Below, one piece after another: positions 40,053 through 49,489 of a DNA stretch of 64,000 bases (its first letter is position 1; each line of letters begins with the position of its first letter). Under the pieces are notes generated by a model. That model had not been told where the DNA came from. It made no database searches and saw nothing but the letters and a program-made list of their open reading frames with translations. The position numbers were made by a program, and so were the translations under genes. The DNA comes from Pseudomonas sp. SG20056 (GTDB taxonomy: Bacteria; Pseudomonadota; Gammaproteobacteria; Pseudomonadales; Pseudomonadaceae), in NCBI RefSeq assembly GCF_031764535.1, contig NZ_CP134499.1:2046001-2110000 (forward strand), in the 5' to 3' direction.

Positions 40053-41498
40053 TTGGTAACAGCCTGCCATGGTTTGCAGTCATGGATCGATCGCTTCAAC
40101 CAAGCCGAATTACCCGCCCTGGCCGCGGTGGTGCAGGATCTGCATCGTTTGACCCTGGGTGACAAATCGTCTGTGCAGCAACTGGCAGACGTTCTGCTAC
40201 GCGACGCGGCCTTGACCACCAAGGTGCTGCGTATCGGCAATAGTGTGTACTACAACCCCTCTCAGGAACCTATCCGCACTATTTCAAGGGCCATCGTGTT
40301 GATCGGCTTCGATAATGTGCGGCAGATCGGTCTATCGGTGAGCCTTATCGATGGCCTGTTGGCGCGCAGCTCCCGTGATCAGCTTGCCGAACTATTGGCG
40401 CGCTCGTTTCATGCCGCCGTGCAGGCGCGCAATATCGCCGGCTACGTGCTGACGAAAAATGATGAGGAAGTGTTTATCGCCGCCTTGCTGCATAACGTCG
40501 GTGAACTGGCGTTCTGGGGCTGTGCTGGCGATGCGGCGGATGATCTGGCCAGTGCTCTGGCTCAGCCGGGTGTCGATGAAGATGAGGTGGTGATGCAGCT
40601 GCTGGGCACCAGTTTTCGCCAGCTGAGTTTGGCGCTGGTGAAAAGCTGGAATCTGGGCGACACCGTCAGCCTGGCGCATCAGTCAACCAGCCAGAATGAC
40701 CCGGCCGTCAAGGCTGTGACCCTGGGGGCAAAGATCAGTCAGACCGCGCTGGATGGCTGGGATACTCCAGTAATGGAGGCGCTGGTAGGGCAGTTGGCCA
40801 GTTTCATCGGGGTGACCCCTAAAGAAGCCATGCAGCAGGTGCTGGCCAGCGCCGAGGAAACCGTGAAGATGGCGGCGACCTTTGGCGCCAGCCAGCTGTG
40901 CAAACTGATCCCCAATACCGACCCGGAACAGATCCGTTTACAGCAGGAACAGCGCAAGGCGCGGCTGCTGCAGCCCAATTTGCTGGTTTTGCAGCAGGCT
41001 TTGCAGGATCTCGGCCTGATGGTTTCGCGGCGCGCCGATCTCGGTCTGGTGCTCGACACCTTGTTCAAGGGCTTGCATCAGGGCGCGGGGCTGGAACGCA
41101 TCATGCTGGTGGTATTGGCGGACGGGCAGAGCTGTTTCCGCACCAAGCGGGTGATTGGCGAAGGCACTGAGGGCTGGAGCCATGACTTTGTTCTGCCCGT
41201 GGCGCAGCAAGAGCAGCCGCATATTTTCAGTTATGCACTGCGTAATAAAGAAGCGCTATGGATGGGCGTGCCGGCCAGTTACAACCTTAATGAGCTGGTC
41301 ACTCAACCCATTCGGCAGCGCCTGGGGCAGGGCATGTTCTTTATTGCGCCCCTGTTGGCAGGTACTCGGGAAATTGGCCTGCTGTATGCCGATAGCCGGG
41401 TGTCCGGACGGGCGTTGAAGCATGAGCAGTTTGTTGCCTTTCAGCGTTTCACCCAGTTGACCGGGCGCTGCCTGGAGGCAATGAGCAAGAAGGCTTGA
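40053..41498 (+). CDS. HDOD-GAF domain signalling protein
   Basis: A 481-residue protein with an N-terminal HDOD domain (about 15-205; FNQAELPALAAVV, LRIGNSVYYNP, IVLIGFDNVRQIGL, AALLHNVGEL) and a C-terminal GAF-like region (about 325-475). HDOD proteins are non-catalytic relatives of HD phosphohydrolases that work in stress, motility or c-di-GMP signalling. I place the start at the TTG at 40053, eight bases after GAGGG; the longer frame to 39936 overlaps the divergent npp gene and shows no conservation. The stop directly abuts the convergent mltD stop. Confidence 0.82.
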   Translation: MVTACHGLQSWIDRFNQAELPALAAVVQDLHRLTLGDKSSVQQLADVLLRDAALTTKVLRIGNSVYYNPSQEPIRTISRAIVLIGFDNVRQIGLSVSLIDGLLARSSRDQLAELLARSFHAAVQARNIAGYVLTKNDEEVFIAALLHNVGELAFWGCAGDAADDLASALAQPGVDEDEVVMQLLGTSFRQLSLALVKSWNLGDTVSLAHQSTSQNDPAVKAVTLGAKISQTALDGWDTPVMEALVGQLASFIGVTPKEAMQQVLASAEETVKMAATFGASQLCKLIPNTDPEQIRLQQEQRKARLLQPNLLVLQQALQDLGLMVSRRADLGLVLDTLFKGLHQGAGLERIMLVVLADGQSCFRTKRVIGEGTEGWSHDFVLPVAQQEQPHIFSYALRNKEALWMGVPASYNLNELVTQPIRQRLGQGMFFIAPLLAGTREIGLLYADSRVSGRALKHEQFVAFQRFTQLTGRCLEAMSKKA

Positions 41499-43076
41499 TC
41501 AGTTGACACTGTACAGCGTCAGGGTCTGGCCTGGCTTGAGCGCCTTGCCGGCTTTGGGGTTCCAGTTTTGCAGACTCTTCATCGGTACCTTGAAGCGCTT
41601 GGCGATCAGATACAGGGAGTCACCCTGGCGCACCTTGTAATAGGTCGCGCTCTGCCGTGGCGCACCACCACTGCTGCCGCTCGCACCGCTGCTGGGTTTT
41701 CCGGCTTGCAGGGTGAGCACCTGACCGACCCGCAAGCTGTTGCCGGAAAGCTTGTTCCAGCGCTGCACATCCTTGACCGCAACCTTGTGGTTCTTGGCTA
41801 TCTGCCAGAGGTTGTCGCCGCTTTTTACCCGGTAGGTCAGGCTCGGAGCACTGTGTGCAACGCTGCGCTGGAATACTGGTTCACGTGCCACTACACCGGG
41901 TTGCGCGGGAATGCTTAGTACCTGGCCGATGCTCAGGTTGTTGCTTGAAAGCTTGTTAATGTCCTTCAGGGTGTTCACGGTCAGCTGATGGCGGTTGGCA
42001 ATGCTGTGCAGGCTGTCGCCTGAGCGCACCCGGTATTGCTGCCAGTCCACCAGTTCCTGCGGTTTCATCAATGACAGGTTGGCGGTCAGCAGCTCGGCCT
42101 TGTCGGTTGGTACCAGCAGGTGCTTCGGGCCGTCGAGGGTTATGCCTTTCTTGAATGCGGGGTTGAGCAGGTACAGTTCGTCTTCATCCAGGTCCGCCAT
42201 GGCGGCGACGCGCGAGAGATCCATGCGTTGGGTGAATACAACCTTCTCGAAGTACGGCTCGTTAGCAATCGGTGCGAGGCTGACGCCATAGGCTTGTGGC
42301 GTCATCACCACTTGGGAGAGAGCCAGCAGCTTGGGTACATAATTCTGGGTTTCCACCGGCAGCGAAAGGTTCCAGTAGTCGGTCGGCAGGCCGAGCTTCT
42401 GGTTGCGCTCAATCGCCCGGCTAACACGGCCTTCGCCAGCGTTGTAAGCAGCGAGGGCTAGCAGCCAGTCGCCGTTGAACATTTCCTTGAGACGAGTCAG
42501 GTAGCTGATTGCCGCATCGGTTGAGGCCATCACGTCGCGGCGGCCGTCATACCAGTTGGTCTGGCGCAGGTTGAAGTTGCGCCCGGTGGACGGGATGAAC
42601 TGCCACAGCCCAACCGCATGAGCATGGGAGTAGGCCAGCGGGTTGTACGAGCTTTCGATCATCGGCAGCAGCGCCAGCTCCATCGGCATATTGCGCTGTT
42701 CCAGGCGCTCAACGATGAAGTGGATATAGGGACTGCTGCGCTCGCCGGCTTTTTCGATAAACGTAGGGTTGCTGACGAACCACAGACGTTGCTGCTCGAT
42801 ACGCGGGTTGAGGGTGATGGTGTCCTGCAGCTGGTAGCCGTTGCGCACCCGTTCCCAGATGTCCTTGGGCTCTTCGGGCGCTGGTGCCACGCCGCTGTTA
42901 AGCCATTCCGGCTCTTGCTCAAGACCGACCGCGCGATCGGTATCGCGGCCGCTGTCAGGGCGGTATTGGTTGCTGGTCTGACAACCGGCCAGGGTTACGC
43001 ACATGATCACCACAAGCGTCTGAGCGCTTTGTGCCAATGCCTTTAAATTCAAGGTCTTGCGTGGTGATAGAGGCAT
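41499..43076 (-). CDS. mltD: Membrane-bound lytic murein transglycosylase D
   Basis: A 525-residue outer-membrane lipoprotein (lipobox VTLAGC, Cys about 32) that cleaves peptidoglycan. The SLT domain shows PMIESSYNPLAYSHAHAVGLWQFIPSTGR with the catalytic Glu (about 140) and ALAAYNAGEGRV. Three LysM domains follow (near 349-393, 414-458 and 475-520: YRVRSGDSL, YRVKSGDNL, YKVRQGDSL). The gene ends exactly next to the HDOD stop with no visible terminator. Full length. Confidence 0.96.
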   Translation of the reverse strand: MPLSPRKTLNLKALAQSAQTLVVIMCVTLAGCQTSNQYRPDSGRDTDRAVGLEQEPEWLNSGVAPAPEEPKDIWERVRNGYQLQDTITLNPRIEQQRLWFVSNPTFIEKAGERSSPYIHFIVERLEQRNMPMELALLPMIESSYNPLAYSHAHAVGLWQFIPSTGRNFNLRQTNWYDGRRDVMASTDAAISYLTRLKEMFNGDWLLALAAYNAGEGRVSRAIERNQKLGLPTDYWNLSLPVETQNYVPKLLALSQVVMTPQAYGVSLAPIANEPYFEKVVFTQRMDLSRVAAMADLDEDELYLLNPAFKKGITLDGPKHLLVPTDKAELLTANLSLMKPQELVDWQQYRVRSGDSLHSIANRHQLTVNTLKDINKLSSNNLSIGQVLSIPAQPGVVAREPVFQRSVAHSAPSLTYRVKSGDNLWQIAKNHKVAVKDVQRWNKLSGNSLRVGQVLTLQAGKPSSGASGSSGGAPRQSATYYKVRQGDSLYLIAKRFKVPMKSLQNWNPKAGKALKPGQTLTLYSVN

Positions 43077-43174
43077 TGGCGGCGATGTACTTCCCGGCGA
43101 AAAGGTCGGGCGATTCTAGGAAGCAGCATGCCTCTGGTCAAGTTTTAACCAGTCTTTTGTGTGGTTGTCGAGGT

Positions 43175-43948
43175 TTAGAAATGGTCCTTCCAGGCGCGCA
43201 AAGCAGCAAAAACCTGCACTGGCGAGCGACTTGCCGACCCTTCGCGCTCGCTGATACGGGCGCCGACCGACGGTTGTGCGCTGCGTAAAAACGGATTGGT
43301 GGCACGTTCCAGACCGATCGATGACGGCAGACTGATTTGCCCGGCCTCGCGCCATTGGCTGACTTGTGCCAGACGTTGTTGGATTTGCGGATTATCGGGT
43401 TCAACAGCCACAGCAAAGCGCAGGTTGCTCAGGGTGTATTCATGGGTACAGAACACCTGAGTCTGTTCGGGGAGGGCGGCCAGGCGGCTGAGCGAGTTGT
43501 GCATCTGTTCCGGGCTGCCTTCGAACAGGCGACCACAGCCGCCAGCAAACAGCGTGTCGCCACAGAACAGCCAATGCTGCTCGGGCTGGATATAGGCGAT
43601 ATGCCCGAGTGTGTGTCCCGGCACTTCATATATGTCGAATCGTTGGCCCAGCACTTCAGCCTGGTCGCCGTCGAGCAGCGCCAGGTCGCGCCCTGGAATT
43701 TTTTCGTTGGCCGGCCCCATTACTCGAGCACCGGTGGCCGCCTTCAGTCGTTCAATGCCTCCGACGTGATCGAAATGATGGTGGGTGATCAGAATATCGC
43801 TCAACTGCCAGCCTGGGTTGGCCGCCAGCCAAGCCTCCACCGGCGCGGCGTCACCCGGGTCAACAACCGCGCAGCGGCGCTGCTTCAGGTCTTGCAGCAG
43901 CCATATATAGTTGTCAGAGAATGCAGGCAGGGCGTCGATTTTTATCAT
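43175..43948 (-). CDS. gloB: Hydroxyacylglutathione hydrolase (glyoxalase II)
   Basis: A 257-residue metallo-beta-lactamase-fold enzyme that hydrolyses S-lactoylglutathione in methylglyoxal detoxification. The metal motif THHHFDH (residues 55-61), [26 protein letters not shown] and [11 protein letters not shown] are all present. The ATG at 43948 ([10 protein letters not shown]) is the family start even though no clear ribosome site precedes it. Divergent from the methyltransferase gene. Confidence 0.96.
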   Translation of the reverse strand: MIKIDALPAFSDNYIWLLQDLKQRRCAVVDPGDAAPVEAWLAANPGWQLSDILITHHHFDHVGGIERLKAATGARVMGPANEKIPGRDLALLDGDQAEVLGQRFDIYEVPGHTLGHIAYIQPEQHWLFCGDTLFAGGCGRLFEGSPEQMHNSLSRLAALPEQTQVFCTHEYTLSNLRFAVAVEPDNPQIQQRLAQVSQWREAGQISLPSSIGLERATNPFLRSAQPSVGARISEREGSASRSPVQVFAALRAWKDHF

Positions 43949-44022
43949 CAGTTGGTCGCTAAGCAAGGCACAAAGGTGCATCTTAGGGTGCAATGGCGGT
44001 GCTGGCTACGCAGGTATTTCTT

Positions 44023-44784
44023 ATGTCCGATCACCCTTTTGCCCATGCAGACAGTGAATGGCTCGATCTTATTGCCTCAGCGCGTACCTGGCTGAGCGGC
44101 CCGCTCGGGCAGTTGTTGTTGGAGCAGGAGCGGCAATTGCTGGAGGACGAGTTGGCGCGCTTCTTTGGCGGTTATCTGGTGCATTACGGCCCGGCCGCAG
44201 ATACGCCGCCGGACGCTCAGCAGATTCAACGCAGTGTGCGCCTGGGCGCGCCATTCAAGGGGGTGGAGATCGTTTGTGAGGAGCAATCCTGGCCGCTCAC
44301 TGAACATGCCGCCGATGTAGTGGTGTTACAGCACGGCCTGGATTTCAGTCTATCTCCCCACGGTCTGCTCCGTGAGGCGGCACGTAGCGTGCGGCCAGGT
44401 GGGCATCTGCTGATCGTGGGTATCAACCCGATGAGCAGCTGGGGTATGCGTCATTTCATAACACGCGATGCTTTGCGTCAGGCGCGCTGTATCGCGCCCA
44501 GTCGGGTCAGTGACTGGCTGCACCTGCTGGGTTTCGCGCTGGAGAAACGCCGCTTCGGGTGCTATCGTCCGCCGCTTTCTTCGCCGGCCTGGCAGACGCG
44601 ATTGGCGGGGCTGGAACGTTTAGGCGCAGCGTGGCAGCCACCCGGTGGCGGTTTTTACGTGCTGGTGGCCCGTAAGCTGGTCGTGGGGCTGCGGCCATTG
44701 CGCCAACCCAACCGGCAGCCGGTCGGTAAATTGCTGCCGATGCCCGTGGCCAAAGTCAGCCGCCGCGAAACACCTCAGAAATAG
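44023..44784 (+). CDS. Class I SAM-dependent methyltransferase
   Basis: A 253-residue methyltransferase-like protein of the type always found between gloB and rnhA. The core is visible in DVVVLQHGLDFSLSPHGLLREAARSVRPGGHLLIVGINPMSSWGMRH, but the usual glycine-rich SAM loop near the N-terminus is not obvious, so the cofactor site may be atypical. The ATG at 44023 is preferred over the one at 43993 because it begins a conserved reading (MSDHPFAHADSEW). Substrate unknown. Confidence 0.82.
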   Translation: MSDHPFAHADSEWLDLIASARTWLSGPLGQLLLEQERQLLEDELARFFGGYLVHYGPAADTPPDAQQIQRSVRLGAPFKGVEIVCEEQSWPLTEHAADVVVLQHGLDFSLSPHGLLREAARSVRPGGHLLIVGINPMSSWGMRHFITRDALRQARCIAPSRVSDWLHLLGFALEKRRFGCYRPPLSSPAWQTRLAGLERLGAAWQPPGGGFYVLVARKLVVGLRPLRQPNRQPVGKLLPMPVAKVSRRETPQK

Positions 44785-44821
44785 CACCGGCCGGACTAAT
44801 TGAGCGAGAGATTGCAGATAC

Positions 44822-45274
44822 ATGAGTGAACAGGTCGAGATCTACACCGACGGCGCCTGCAAGGGCAACCCAGGCGTCGGTGGCTGGGGGGCGTTATTGA
44901 TTTGCAAGGGTGTAGAGAAAGAGCTATGGGGCGGTGAACCCAACACCACCAATAACCGCATGGAACTGATGGCCGCGATTTGTGCCTTGATCGCGCTGAC
45001 GCGCCCCTGTTCGGTTCGCCTGGTTACCGACTCGCAGTATGTGATGAAGGGCATTCAGGAGTGGATGCCGAACTGGAAGAAACGTGGCTGGAAGACCGCC
45101 GCCAAGGAACCAGTGAAAAACGCCGACCTTTGGCAGGCGCTGGACGAGCAGGTCAATCGGCATAACGTTACCTGGCAGTGGGTGCGCGGTCATACCGGCC
45201 ATCCGGGTAACGAGAAGGCCGATCAACTGGCCAACCGCGGTGTGGATGAAGTGAGGGCAAAGAAGCATGCGTAG
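44822..45274 (+). CDS. rnhA: Ribonuclease HI
   Basis: A 150-residue RNase H that removes RNA from RNA-DNA hybrids. The catalytic carboxylates Asp10, Glu48, Asp70 and Asp134 and His124 are in place ([38 protein letters not shown]). The last eight bases overlap dnaQ, so the two are translated together. Confidence 0.98.
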   Translation: MSEQVEIYTDGACKGNPGVGGWGALLICKGVEKELWGGEPNTTNNRMELMAAICALIALTRPCSVRLVTDSQYVMKGIQEWMPNWKKRGWKTAAKEPVKNADLWQALDEQVNRHNVTWQWVRGHTGHPGNEKADQLANRGVDEVRAKKHA

Positions 45275-46010
45275 CGTCGTACTCGATACCGAAACCACCG
45301 GTATGCCGGTGGCCGATGGTCACCGGATCATCGAAATCGGCTGTGTTGAACTGATCGGCCGGCGTCTGACCGGACGGCACTTTCACGTTTACCTGCAGCC
45401 TGATCGCGAAATCGACGAGGGCGCGATTGCGGTGCACGGCATCACCAACGACTTTGTCAAAGACAAGCCGCGCTTCAAGGAAGTCGCCGATGAGTTCTTC
45501 GAATTCATCAAGGGCGCGCAGCTGATCATTCACAACGCGGCGTTCGACGTTGGCTTTATCAACAACGAATTTGCCCTGATCAAGCAGGACGACCGCGCCG
45601 ATATCAGCGAGCACTGCTCGATCCTCGACACTCTGATGATGGCCCGCGAGCGCCACCCAGGGCAGCGCAACAACCTTGATGCCCTGTGCAAACGCTATGG
45701 CGTCGACAACTCCGGTCGCGATCTGCACGGCGCTTTGCTCGACGCCGAGATTCTCGCTGACGTCTACCTGACCATGACCGGCGGGCAGACCAATCTGTCC
45801 CTGGCTGGCGATGGCTCGGAAGGCGACAGCAATGGCCGTCAGCAGCCCAGTGCGATCCGCCGCCTGCCCGCCGAACGCGCGCGTACACGGGTGATCCAGG
45901 CCAGTGCTGCCGAGCTTGCCGAGCATGCCGCGCGTCTGGCGATTATCGAAAAAACCGCAGGCGCACCGCCGCTCTGGGTGCAGATGGAACAGCCCAAGAT
46001 CGAAGCCTGA
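45267..46010 (+). CDS. dnaQ: DNA polymerase III epsilon subunit (proofreading exonuclease)
   Basis: A 247-residue DEDDh exonuclease: Asp7/Glu9 (VLDTETTG), Asp94 (NAAFDVGF), His154 and Asp159 ([10 protein letters not shown]). A polar linker (about 175-205) leads to the C-terminal segment that binds the alpha subunit. It overlaps rnhA by eight bases. Confidence 0.97.
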   Translation: MRSVVLDTETTGMPVADGHRIIEIGCVELIGRRLTGRHFHVYLQPDREIDEGAIAVHGITNDFVKDKPRFKEVADEFFEFIKGAQLIIHNAAFDVGFINNEFALIKQDDRADISEHCSILDTLMMARERHPGQRNNLDALCKRYGVDNSGRDLHGALLDAEILADVYLTMTGGQTNLSLAGDGSEGDSNGRQQPSAIRRLPAERARTRVIQASAAELAEHAARLAIIEKTAGAPPLWVQMEQPKIEA

Positions 46011-46128
46011 GTTATCCACTCGCGACCTTTTCGTACAGCGTCACGCAGAGGGGGTTCCGCCTGACGGAGCCAGCCTCTACCCTGAGGTGATAGGCAGGCT
46101 AGGGCCTGTCACTCCCAGGGACGCCATA

Positions 46129-48387
46129 ATGTATAAAGACCTCAAGTTCCCCGTCCTGATCGTGCACCGTGACATCAAGGCCGATACCGTGGCCGGTGAC
46201 CGGGTTCGCGCCATCGCCCAAGAACTGGAGCAGGACGGCTTCAGCATTCTTTCCACCGCCAGCTCCGCCGAGGGGCGCATCGTTGCCTCCACCCATCATG
46301 GCCTGGCCTGCATTCTGGTCGCGGCCGAAGGCGCGGGTGAAAACAAGCACCTGTTGCAGGACATGGTCGAGCTGATCCGTATAGCTCGCCGTCGTGCGCC
46401 GCAGTTGCCGATTTTTGCCCTCGGCGAGCAGGTGACCATCGAGAACGCCCCGGCCGAGGCCATGGTCGATCTCAACCAGTTGCGCGGCATTCTCTATTTG
46501 TTCGAAGACACCGTGCCGTTTCTTGCTCGCCAGGTGGCCCGCGCCGCGCGCAATTACCTGGACTGCCTGCTGCCGCCGTTCTTCAAGGCGCTGGTGCAGC
46601 ACACTGCGCAGTCCAACTATTCCTGGCACACGCCCGGCCATGGCGGCGGCGTGGCCTATCGCAAGAGCCCGGTGGGGCAGGCGTTTCACCAGTTCTTCGG
46701 CGAAAACACCCTGCGCTCCGACCTGTCGGTGTCGGTGCCGGAGCTGGGTTCGCTGCTCGATCACACCGGCCCGCTGGCCGAGGCCGAGGCCCGTGCGGCG
46801 CGTAACTTCGGCGCGGATCACACCTATTTCGTGATCAATGGCACCTCGACCGCCAACAAGATTGTCTGGCACAGCATGGTCGGTCGTGATGACCTGGTGC
46901 TGGTGGATCGCAACTGCCACAAATCGATTTTGCATTCGATCATCATGACCGGCGCGATCCCGCTGTACCTGTGCCCGGAGCGCAACGAGCTGGGGATTAT
47001 CGGGCCGATTCCGCTGAGCGAGTTCAGCCGTGAATCGATCCAGGCCAAGATTGATGCAAGTCCGCTGGCACGCGGCCGTGTGCCGAGCAGCAGCGGGGCG
47101 ATGGTCAAGCTGGTGGTGGTGACCAATTCGACCTACGACGGCCTCTGTTACAACGCAGAACTGATCAAGCAGACCCTGGGCAATAGCGTCGAAGTGCTGC
47201 ATTTCGATGAGGCCTGGTACGCCTATGCGGCGTTCCACGAGTTCTACGCTGGGCGTTACGGCATGGGCACCGCGCGCAGCGAAGACACGCCACTGGTGTT
47301 CACCACTCATTCCACCCACAAGCTGCTGGCTGCGTTCAGCCAGGCCTCGATGATTCATGTGCAAGACGGTGGCAAGCGTCAGCTGGATCGGGATCGCTTC
47401 AATGAAGCCTTTATGATGCACATCTCGACTTCGCCGCAGTACGGCATCATCGCTTCGCTGGATGTGGCCTCGGCGATGATGGAAGGCCCGGCCGGACGCT
47501 CGCTTATTCAGGAAACCTTCGATGAGGCTCTGAGCTTCCGTCGTGCCCTGGCCAACCTGCGGCAAAACCTCAGCAGCGACGACTGGTGGTTCAGTATCTG
47601 GCAACCGGCCAAGGCCGAAGGCACCGATGATGTGGTCACCGAGGATTGGCTGCTGCAACCGCAGGCCGATTGGCACGGTTTTGGTGAGGTGGCAGAAGAC
47701 TATGTGCTGCTTGACCCGATCAAGGTCACCCTGGTGACGCCGGGATTGACTGCTGACGGCAAGCTGGACGAGCGCGGCATTCCGGCGGCCGTGGTCAGCA
47801 AGTTCCTTTGGGAGCGTGGCCTGGTGGTGGAGAAAACCGGCCTGTATTCCTTCCTGGTGTTGTTCTCCATGGGCATCACCAAGGGCAAGTGGAGCACGCT
47901 GCTGACCGAGTTGCTGGAGTTCAAACGCAGCTACGACGCCAACTTGCCATTAAGTGATGTGCTGCCGTCGATTGCTCAGGCTGGCAAGGCTTTCTATCAG
48001 GACATGGGCCTGCGCGATCTGTGCGATGCACTGCATGCCTGTTACCGCGAAAACGCCACGGCCAAGGCGCTTAAGCGCATGTACACGGTGCTGCCAGAAG
48101 TGGCGATCAAACCTGCCGATGCCTACAACCAGTTGGTGCGTGGCGAAGTAGAGGCAGTGCCGATTGAGCAGTTGGAAGGCCGCATTGCCGCGGTGATGCT
48201 GGTGCCCTATCCGCCAGGTATTCCGCTGATCATGCCGGGTGAGCGCTTTACCGCGCAGACCCGCTCGATCATTGATTACCTGGCCTTTGCCCGCACTTTC
48301 GACCGCAGCTTCCCCGGTTTCGATGCCGATGTGCATGGCCTGCAACGTGAGGAAGGCGTCTATACCGTGGACTGCATCAAGGCCTGA
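46129..48387 (+). CDS. ldcA: Lysine decarboxylase (LdcA type, PLP fold III/aspartate aminotransferase-like)
   Basis: A 752-residue Orn/Lys/Arg decarboxylase with an N-terminal response-regulator-like wing domain (about 1-130), the PLP core (SNYSWHTPGHGGG entry motif, PLP lysine near 398 in HSTHKLLAA), and the C-terminal domain (PYPPGIPLIMPGE). In P. aeruginosa the matching enzyme decarboxylates lysine to cadaverine and is induced by arginine through ArgR. The ATG at 46129 has AGGGA upstream. No lysine/cadaverine antiporter gene follows, unlike my memory of P. aeruginosa (ldcB). Lysine versus arginine specificity is from family. Confidence 0.92.
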   Translation: MYKDLKFPVLIVHRDIKADTVAGDRVRAIAQELEQDGFSILSTASSAEGRIVASTHHGLACILVAAEGAGENKHLLQDMVELIRIARRRAPQLPIFALGEQVTIENAPAEAMVDLNQLRGILYLFEDTVPFLARQVARAARNYLDCLLPPFFKALVQHTAQSNYSWHTPGHGGGVAYRKSPVGQAFHQFFGENTLRSDLSVSVPELGSLLDHTGPLAEAEARAARNFGADHTYFVINGTSTANKIVWHSMVGRDDLVLVDRNCHKSILHSIIMTGAIPLYLCPERNELGIIGPIPLSEFSRESIQAKIDASPLARGRVPSSSGAMVKLVVVTNSTYDGLCYNAELIKQTLGNSVEVLHFDEAWYAYAAFHEFYAGRYGMGTARSEDTPLVFTTHSTHKLLAAFSQASMIHVQDGGKRQLDRDRFNEAFMMHISTSPQYGIIASLDVASAMMEGPAGRSLIQETFDEALSFRRALANLRQNLSSDDWWFSIWQPAKAEGTDDVVTEDWLLQPQADWHGFGEVAEDYVLLDPIKVTLVTPGLTADGKLDERGIPAAVVSKFLWERGLVVEKTGLYSFLVLFSMGITKGKWSTLLTELLEFKRSYDANLPLSDVLPSIAQAGKAFYQDMGLRDLCDALHACYRENATAKALKRMYTVLPEVAIKPADAYNQLVRGEVEAVPIEQLEGRIAAVMLVPYPPGIPLIMPGERFTAQTRSIIDYLAFARTFDRSFPGFDADVHGLQREEGVYTVDCIKA

Positions 48388-48468
48388 TGCTGCTCTGGCT
48401 TGCAGCTTTGCTTGGCGGCGTCGGCGTTATTCGTTGGCTGCCGCCAGTCTTTCTCAGTAGATCAAGCG

Positions 48469-48547
48469 CTTATCGCCGATAAGTAAAAATTGAGCTTAAC
48501 TTTGATGACGTGTTCTGCGTCACAGTGGCCAGCATCGACATTTGTCG
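48469..48547. promoter_or_regulatory. Three palindromes between ldcA and the crotonase gene
   Basis: CTTATCGCCGATAAG (48469-48483), TGACG-N7-CGTCA (48506-48522) and CGACA-TT-TGTCG (48536-48547) lie in the 239-bp gap. The first, followed by TAAAAATTG, might be a weak ldcA terminator; the other two look like operator sites upstream of the next gene. A TTATAG-like -10 follows at about 48556. No regulator can be named. Confidence 0.45.
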
Positions 48548-48626
48548 GTTGGTTGTTATAGTTGCTCGATTTTTAGCATAAGAATATTTCCATCTTGCGC
48601 TTGCGCCCCTGCTGAGGATGACTGCC

Positions 48627-49439
48627 GTGTCCGACTACAAAGCCTTTAATGTCGTGTTGGCAGATAAGGTCGCCCATGTGGTGATCAATCGCCCGGAAAA
48701 AGTCAACGCGATGAATGCGGACTTCTGGCGCGAAATCATCGAGATTTTCCGCTGGGTCGATGACACCGATGAGGTGCGCGCAGTGGTGATCTCCGGCGCG
48801 GGTAAACACTTTTCCTCGGGCATCGACCTGATGATGCTGGCCTCGGTTGGCAGTCAGCTGGGCCCGGATGTTGGCCGTAATGCCGAAAAACTGCGGCGCA
48901 AGATTCTCGAACTGCAAGCCTCGTTCAATGCTGTAGACAATTGCCGCAAGCCGGTGCTTGCAGCCATTCAAGGCTATTGCCTGGGCGGTGCGATCGATCT
49001 GATTTCGGCTTGCGACATGCGTTACTCGACGACCGATGCACAGTTCTCGATCAAGGAAGTCGATATCGGCATGGCCGCCGACGTGGGCACCCTGCAGCGT
49101 CTGCCGCGCATTATCGGTGATGGCATGATGCGCGAACTGGCCTTTACCGGTCGTACCATCGATGGTGACGAGGCGCGCAGTATTGGCCTGGTCAATCGCA
49201 CCTATGCCGATGTTGATGCCTTGCTTGATGGCGTGATGGGCATCGCCCGCGAGATTGCCAGCAAGTCGCCTGTGGCGATTCGCGGCACCAAGGAAATGAT
49301 TCGCTACATGCGCGACCACCGCGTTGATGATGGCCTGGAATATATCGCCACCTGGAACGCCGCCATGCTGCAATCGGCCGACCTACGTGTGGCCATGACG
49401 GCTCATATGAGCAAGCAGAAACCGGAGTTTGCTGACTGA
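48627..49439 (+). CDS. Crotonase-fold enzyme, delta3,5-delta2,4-dienoyl-CoA isomerase type
   Basis: A 270-residue crotonase. The stretch SIKEVDIGMAADVGTLQRLP (about 141-160) carries the Glu and Asp pair that is diagnostic for dienoyl-CoA isomerase (mammalian ECH1 Glu196 and Asp204), and the oxyanion segment is GKHFSSGIDLMMLAS. It would act in beta-oxidation of fatty acids with odd-position double bonds. A GTG start at 48627 has GAGGA at good spacing; the ATG at 48618 lies inside that site. No other beta-oxidation gene is adjacent. Often annotated simply as enoyl-CoA hydratase. Confidence 0.85.
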   Translation: MSDYKAFNVVLADKVAHVVINRPEKVNAMNADFWREIIEIFRWVDDTDEVRAVVISGAGKHFSSGIDLMMLASVGSQLGPDVGRNAEKLRRKILELQASFNAVDNCRKPVLAAIQGYCLGGAIDLISACDMRYSTTDAQFSIKEVDIGMAADVGTLQRLPRIIGDGMMRELAFTGRTIDGDEARSIGLVNRTYADVDALLDGVMGIAREIASKSPVAIRGTKEMIRYMRDHRVDDGLEYIATWNAAMLQSADLRVAMTAHMSKQKPEFAD

Positions 49440-49489
49440 TGTTGCCCTTCCATCTGTTCTTATCACCAACGCGGGAGGCGCAATAGCTC

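Noticed and set aside
46099..47676. 525-codon minus-strand frame opposite ldcA
   Set aside because: Shadow of ldcA; rich in Arg/Gly/His as expected for an antisense reading of a GC-rich gene.
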